A stretch of 64,000 nucleotides of DNA from Cymbidium sinense (lineage: Eukaryota > Streptophyta > Magnoliopsida > Asparagales > Orchidaceae): positions 65,019,555-65,083,554 of the forward strand of contig CM038232.1 of the NCBI GenBank assembly GCA_021442155.1. Direction: 5' to 3'. The first letter of the stretch is position 1. Each line of letters opens with the position of its first letter. Shown here piece by piece: positions 58,469 to 64,000 of the stretch. Position numbers and translations under genes: made by a program. Below the pieces are notes generated by a model that saw only the letters and a program-made list of their open reading frames with translations, ran no database searches and was not told the origin of the DNA.

Positions 58469-61169
58469 TATGGTGTTTATTTTTGGTTTGATGTGTTTAT
58501 GTTTGAGGGAACACCACGCAGATCCGAAGATATACGTATTAAGGTGATAAGGTACTACACTAAGGAACAGTGAACTATCTTAAGAGATATAAGTCACTAC
58601 CCTATAATGGACCTAATCACCTAATAAGGATCCCTAAAGCATGATGGGTCTTCAAATATACTAGAGATTTTTTTCATACTTTAGATGGAAAAGTAAAGCA
58701 GGGTTTATTTAAATCGGGTTCGTTAAGTTTCCTATGAAAACAAGCCTCCATAGTCAATTACATCTTAAGGAAAGCTAATCCCATAAGAATACTCTTGATT
58801 AAAGTAGGCAATTGTTGTATCCAAAGAATTCAAAGATAGAACTATCAAAATATTGGTTTTATTTTAGAAAATCAAGTGGGAGAGATCAAAAGGGGAGAGT
58901 TATTATCAAAACCAAAGGAGATGAGTAGGGAGTGCTCATGATACTAGGAATCCTAGAGAACACTCTAATCTATCCTATGATTGGGCTTTATGTATTTGAA
59001 ATTGAGGAGATTTATTTGGTTGAGTTGAATTTTTATTAGAAATCTATGACTTATAATATCACAATACAATATTGTGTAAATACTTAAGAAGTGAGGATTT
59101 ATGCTTGTAGACTGCAAAGGGAAACAACAACCTCATATCCTAAATTTAGGGAGCTTTGGCGAGGGACAAACCACAACCTAAATCTAAGATGAAAGTGGGT
59201 ATATGGTTTACCTCCACAAAAGAGAGTAAACCACCCAACTGTTGGACTTATTATCACCTCGAGTGTCAGGCAGCTAACTCCTCATACGCTTTAAATCCAT
59301 GTAGGCAAGTCATATGCTTTGCAAGATTGTTATGATATTATTTATTTAGAAGAGAAACTAGATCCTTAAACCCACTCCCTAAGAGAATAGATCATGAAGG
59401 GCATGAATAATGACTTAAATCTAATGCAAATTTTGTCAAGTTTTATTTGATTTTAGACTTTCTATTTTGACATAGGCTATAGGATTTTGTATGCCTAAAT
59501 ACATGAGAAATTAATTATGAGCCAAATCAAAAGAGAAAGAGGTGTCTTTCCATCAAAGGTTCTTACAGGTTAAGCCTTCATTCTCTGGCACAGATGGAAG
59601 CCCTCTCTTAGCAAGGGTGAAAGAATATGACATGCATGATGTTATACATACAATCATCCAGCTAAGGGGTTGCTAAATATTTTTATTATCTTGATTTAAT
59701 TCCTACACTTTTATGTGAGGTTTTGACTTATTTTAAAATTTTAGTTATGAGACATTAGTGGGATAAAAAATTTATTTTCATCCTAAGATCCTAATCGAAT
59801 CAAGACCACACAGCAATCACTAATCATAAAGAAACTATGAGAAGACATGCTATTTCTAATGCGTGATCTAAACAAAATATCAAAAAATTGTATAAAGCTA
59901 TCATAAAAGAATAAGAGGCTGATGTGATCAGGTACTGCCATGTAACTCAAAAAAAAATATGGGTAGCTGAGCTCTACCATTATACATCCCAGTATAATGA
60001 AAAAATAATTACAATTATAAAATGATAAGTGTTATAGGGGGTCTTCATTCTTTATCCTCCATTCTTCACTCTTTATCTTTCATTTTTTTCATTTTTGATT
60101 TGTTCCATTTCCCTCTTTCTTTTGGCTTGATTGGGATGTTGTTTGCTCTAGAGGCACCACATGGTGTATAAGACTTGATCTTATAATCATATTCACTCTA
60201 ATCCCCCATAACATTTATCCTAATCCTAATGCAAAAATTACATTAAAAGAGAAGGAAAGTAAATCTAGCTACACCTGCAATATAAGTGTGAGCTAAACAC
60301 ACCATGCAACCGGTTATATGAATAATTTAGACTTAACACCCACACATGGGTAACCAAGTCCATGTCCGACTTAAGGCTATGCTTAGCTAACTTGCATAAA
60401 AAAGCATTTATATTTCTATTACGTGGCCCTTAAGCATGACCCCATAAAACATGATTAGGATTAATGTGGCAATATCATACACCCTAACATATAGTCTAAA
60501 ATAATACATCACAAAACTAAACATTTATCAAACCAAGCACCACCCTAACATAAAATAATTATGAGCCTAATGTGCATTTGTTAAAGCTTGTGTGGCATGT
60601 CTAACTAGGCTTTAGAGTATGATTTGCTAAAATGTGATGGATTTAATTTATAAAGGGTTAATTTCTCTTTAAGTGGTTTAGTTGATTTGAGGATTTTACT
60701 TAGTATTTTATTTTGATTCATATAGCCTAGCACTAAGTGTTATAAAGAGAAGAAAGAGAGAATCTCTCTTTTATTCCTACCTTAAGTCAATTCTAAGATA
60801 AGTTAATTACTAAATTTATTTTAGTGAATTGTTTATTATGTGTTTTAATTAACCCTAAGTTTAGGTTCATTCTAAATAACCTTATTCAATAAGAAAGGCA
60901 TCTTAGGATTAATTTGGATGGATTACTATCACATAACACACATTCATTTATTTCTTTCCATCATGTATATCATGCATATGAATAATCTTAAGCAAACCTA
61001 TACATGCAATGTAAATCTTAGCATACTTTGATGATGAATGCAAAGAAGTGTATTTGAAAATTTAAATATTTCATTTGTAGATTGAATTATGAATGCATGT
61101 CTTTATTATGTAGAAAAGAGGGATTTTTCATCCATTAGCTAAATACACATTCACATGTATAAAAGTTTT

Positions 61170-61860
61170 AAGTATGACACCATTATTTTCTACACCAGGG
61201 GTGTAAGGTACAAGACCTACTTAGGTTACCTAAAACCTCACAACCCGGGATGTCCAGACTAATATACCACTTTTCTTATATACATGTAAATGTATGAGTA
61301 ACTATAAGGATAGGAAAATTCATGCAAAAGGTTATACTTGACTTATTTGATTTATGATTCTTATTTATTGGCAACATCATACATGCATATTTATAAGATT
61401 TTTAAGTGAGTACGGCGCCATTATTTTCTACACCATGGGCGTAAGGTACAAATCCTACTTAGGGCTACTTAAAGCCTCGCAGTCCTGGGATGTCTAGACT
61501 AATATACCACTTTTCTTAGATACATGTAAATGTATGAATAACTATAATGATTAAAAAATCCATGCAAAAGGTTATACTTGATTTATTTGATTTATGATTC
61601 TTATTTATTGGCCACATCATACAAGCATATGTATAAGAGTTTTAAGTGAGTACAACACTATTATTTTCTACACCAAGGGCATAAGGTATAAGACCTACTT
61701 AAGGCTACCTAAAGTCTTGCAGCCCCGAGACATCCAGACCAATATACCACTTTTTTCAAATACATATGAATGTACAAAAAGAATCAAATGGACAAGGAAT
61801 TATCCAAGGAATTATGTTTGATTTGTTGTGTAATTTACATGTGTGATAGGAATAGATTTA
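61170..61860 (-). repeat. 240-bp LTR subrepeat, three copies in right-hand LTR
   Basis: Units begin near 61180, 61417 and 61657 (CATTATTTTCTACACCA on the plus strand), 237 and 240 bases apart. All three are nearly full length, whereas the third unit in A is degraded. Confidence 0.85.
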
Positions 61861-63419
61861 GGCAAGTGTTGTCTTCCTTTCAAATGAACTATACACTTGC
61901 AAATACAATGTGAATCCATATTAAGAGAGGGAAAGAGAACCTCATATTACACATGTTATACTATCATCACATACAAGCTTAAAAGTATTTGTAATTAACA
62001 TTACTTCATTTATAATAATTGATTTATAGGTTTTGAAAATAGTTTTTGGTTTAATAGTAATAATAGGCACTCATATTTTTAATTTAAGTCAACACATGTA
62101 ATTTGACATAAAAAAATATTTTATTTAATTAATTTTCAAAAGAAATAAATGCATGATTTCATAGGACAAGCAATATTTAGCATGATTGAAAAGAAGCAAA
62201 AGAATGTAAGCACATGATTTCATTCACCCCGATTAATTCCTAAGGACAATCATATTAAATAAGGCTTATTTAAAATAAACCAAAATTCTTTAAATACATT
62301 TTAAACTTTGAGTTTGATTTGATTTAGGAAATATGAGAGTGGTTTGCTAATCCTAACCCATTTCCCCATATGTGAATTAGTTGGGTTTAATGAAGAATAT
62401 TTAAGTTTTATGTTTTAATTAGGTTAAAGCATTTAATTAATTAATCCTTATATCACCTTAAATTAATTAATAATTAATAATAATAATATGATATGCAACC
62501 ATCTGAAAAGTAAATTTGCAATGCTCTTAAGAAATGAAAGGGGCCTAATGCAATTGGCTTATGATTAATAGTTAATTAAGCTTAAGGGATCTCACTTAAT
62601 TAATTTTATGATTTTCTCAAACATGTGAGCCAACCAAAATTTCATTATCTCTCACCTTGGGTTATTGAACACCCAAAGAGCTACCCAAGATCAATTAAAG
62701 GTTGCTTAGGTGTGGTTGAATCGATTCTTAATTTTAAATTATTAGGCCTTTAATTAATTGATTAAACATTTTGCTCATGTTTAAATTTGAATGATGAAAT
62801 TATCTTAAGGAAAAGGATCAAGGGCAAGGCCCCAATCTTAATACCTAAATCTTTTAAACATCTAATTAGATTTTGATTTCCTTATTTTAAAGATTAATAA
62901 CTTAATTAATCAATTAATCATTCCATTAACCATTAATTAATTTATTTTTAAATATAAAGAAGACTTAGGAAATGAATTAGGAAAAGTATCCCCAATCACA
63001 TTTCCTTAGTTATATTCAAGAGAGGTGATTAAATTTAAATGATTAATCAAGTTATTATTCATTCATTAATTATGATTAATTATATTAAGAGAGTGATTAA
63101 GGGTTAATCAAGTGATTTTCCTAATTAAGCAATCAATAAAAACCTAGATAAATAGGGGAGACAGAGGTCATCTCCTTAAACATCCACATAAAATTTAAGA
63201 TTAATTGAGTGCTTAATTAAGGTGTAATAATTAGATTTTTTAAAACTAATTAAGCTAAAATCATTCAAAATCAATCAATTATAAGTTTCTAGATTCTACT
63301 AAATATCTTCAAAATGAGCTAAGTATTTTGTATTTTTTATTTTAGTTATGATTTTAGAAAGTTTTAGGATTAAAAAATTAATTAGCCTTAAAGCCTTAGC
63401 AGTCGGCGTACATGGCGAT

Positions 63420-63455
63420 GGGATTATTTTAGTCACATCCGTTGACTCATGGCGG
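63420..63455 (-). promoter_or_regulatory. Putative LTR core promoter, decayed copy
   Basis: TGACTCA is intact at 63443-63449, while the TATA-like box is reduced to GGATTATTTTAGTC. A promoter here would probably be weaker. Confidence 0.25.
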
Positions 63456-64000
63456 ACGCGCTTTCTATGGACCATCCATCGATCTAAGATCGGCAACCCA
63501 ATTCAATCCGTTTTAGGAAAGGAATCGGGACTCTACCATGGGATGAGCCATTCATCCCAATCACGGGATGGACTCATGATCTATATGATGAATGATGAAA
63601 GATGGATGATGGTCTTCCTCATTTGATCCAGCTCACCCAAGCTAATTGTCTCCAAATTCTTCCCACACCTTCGGAAGGGATCACACATAGTCAATTTTCC
63701 ATGAAACTGACAAGGACCAACTTTTCCATGAGGCTCAGTTTGAGAAATTACCTCACCGGAGCTAATGTCTGGCGGTGCAACGTTGAAAGTAGCTTCACCT
63801 AGTTGAGGTGAGGCTCTGTTGAAGAGCTTTGAGCTTGATTTGGTGTGTGAGGCTTGGTTGACCAATCCATAGGCTTCAACTCTGATCGAACTCACTCCTC
63901 CCGTGACTTCAAAGCTTGGAAATTGGTTCAGTTGGCTTCGATAGGGTATGGTGATGGTGTGGCTAAGAGGAATTGAAGTTTTATTTAAAAATGAGAGACT

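Larger units (their letters stand above)
58469..64000 (-). repeat. Right-hand LTR, minus orientation, cut by window end
   Basis: Follows 18840-24606 with close similarity to the last base of the window. It starts TATGGTGTTTATTTTTGG, the reversed LTR end. It contains three copies of the 240-bp subrepeat and the TGACTCA motif (63443-63449). Its share of GC-rich sequence at 63400-63560 has several small deletions compared with 23900-24130. Its TGTTGACC end and any internal region lie beyond the window. No coding region. Confidence 0.8.

Noticed and set aside
1..64000. tRNA, rRNA, telomere-type repeats or cellular genes
   Set aside because: I saw no cloverleaf-like or rRNA sequence, no telomere repeat runs, and no conserved open frame other than retrotransposon domains.

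Overview
This 64-kb window looks like repeat-rich, AT-rich nuclear DNA of a flowering plant. I see no cellular protein gene, tRNA, rRNA or CRISPR array. Nearly every base belongs to one family of very large LTR retrotransposons. I assign it to the Ty3/gypsy superfamily, Tat lineage (Ogre-like), because the order is gag, protease, reverse transcriptase, RNase H, a second RNase H, integrase. A primer-binding site starting TGGCGACTCC, a multi-kb leader before gag and very long LTRs agree with this. All coding copies are broken by stops and frameshifts. The species cannot be named from the sequence.

The LTR in coding orientation starts TGTTGACC and ends near AAACACCACA. The most complete copy measures about 8.5 kb. 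Layout from left to right: element C (+) is a 5' LTR (1-1608 and 7717-10982) split by an antisense solo LTR (1609-7716), then a decayed primer site, a hairpin-rich leader and a gag remnant ending near 17008. Next come about 1 kb of unassigned DNA, a 0.6-kb MITE-like element (18031-18623) and a 0.2-kb flank. Element A (-) runs from its 3' LTR (18840-27368) through a repetitive 3' UTR (27369-29840) to gag-pol (29841-37685), with its 5' end cut off inside the gag region. An LTR block (37686-40140) stands inverted between A and element B. Element B (+) has LTR (40141-42637), primer site (42646), leader, gag-pol (to 54170), 3' UTR (54171-57250) and a 577-bp start of the 3' LTR. A broken MITE copy follows, then its flank and another minus-strand LTR (58469 to the window end).

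A and B are head to head, so the region holds a roughly 10-kb inverted repeat (about 27.4-37.7 kb against 46.3-57.2 kb). The right edge of the window (57828-64000) repeats 18252-24606, including non-LTR flank and MITE, which points to segmental duplication.

The most interesting signal is the leader between the primer site and gag (11.3-13.4 kb and 43.0-45.2 kb). It is a chain of roughly 20 successive stem-loops. Stem sequences differ and often co-vary, while the loop stays close to TACCCAAATT. A second signal is a putative LTR core promoter, a TGACTCA box beside a TATTTAAATA box, whose TGACTCA is kept in three LTR copies. Coordinates of domain edges and homology breaks were judged by eye and may be off by tens of bases.
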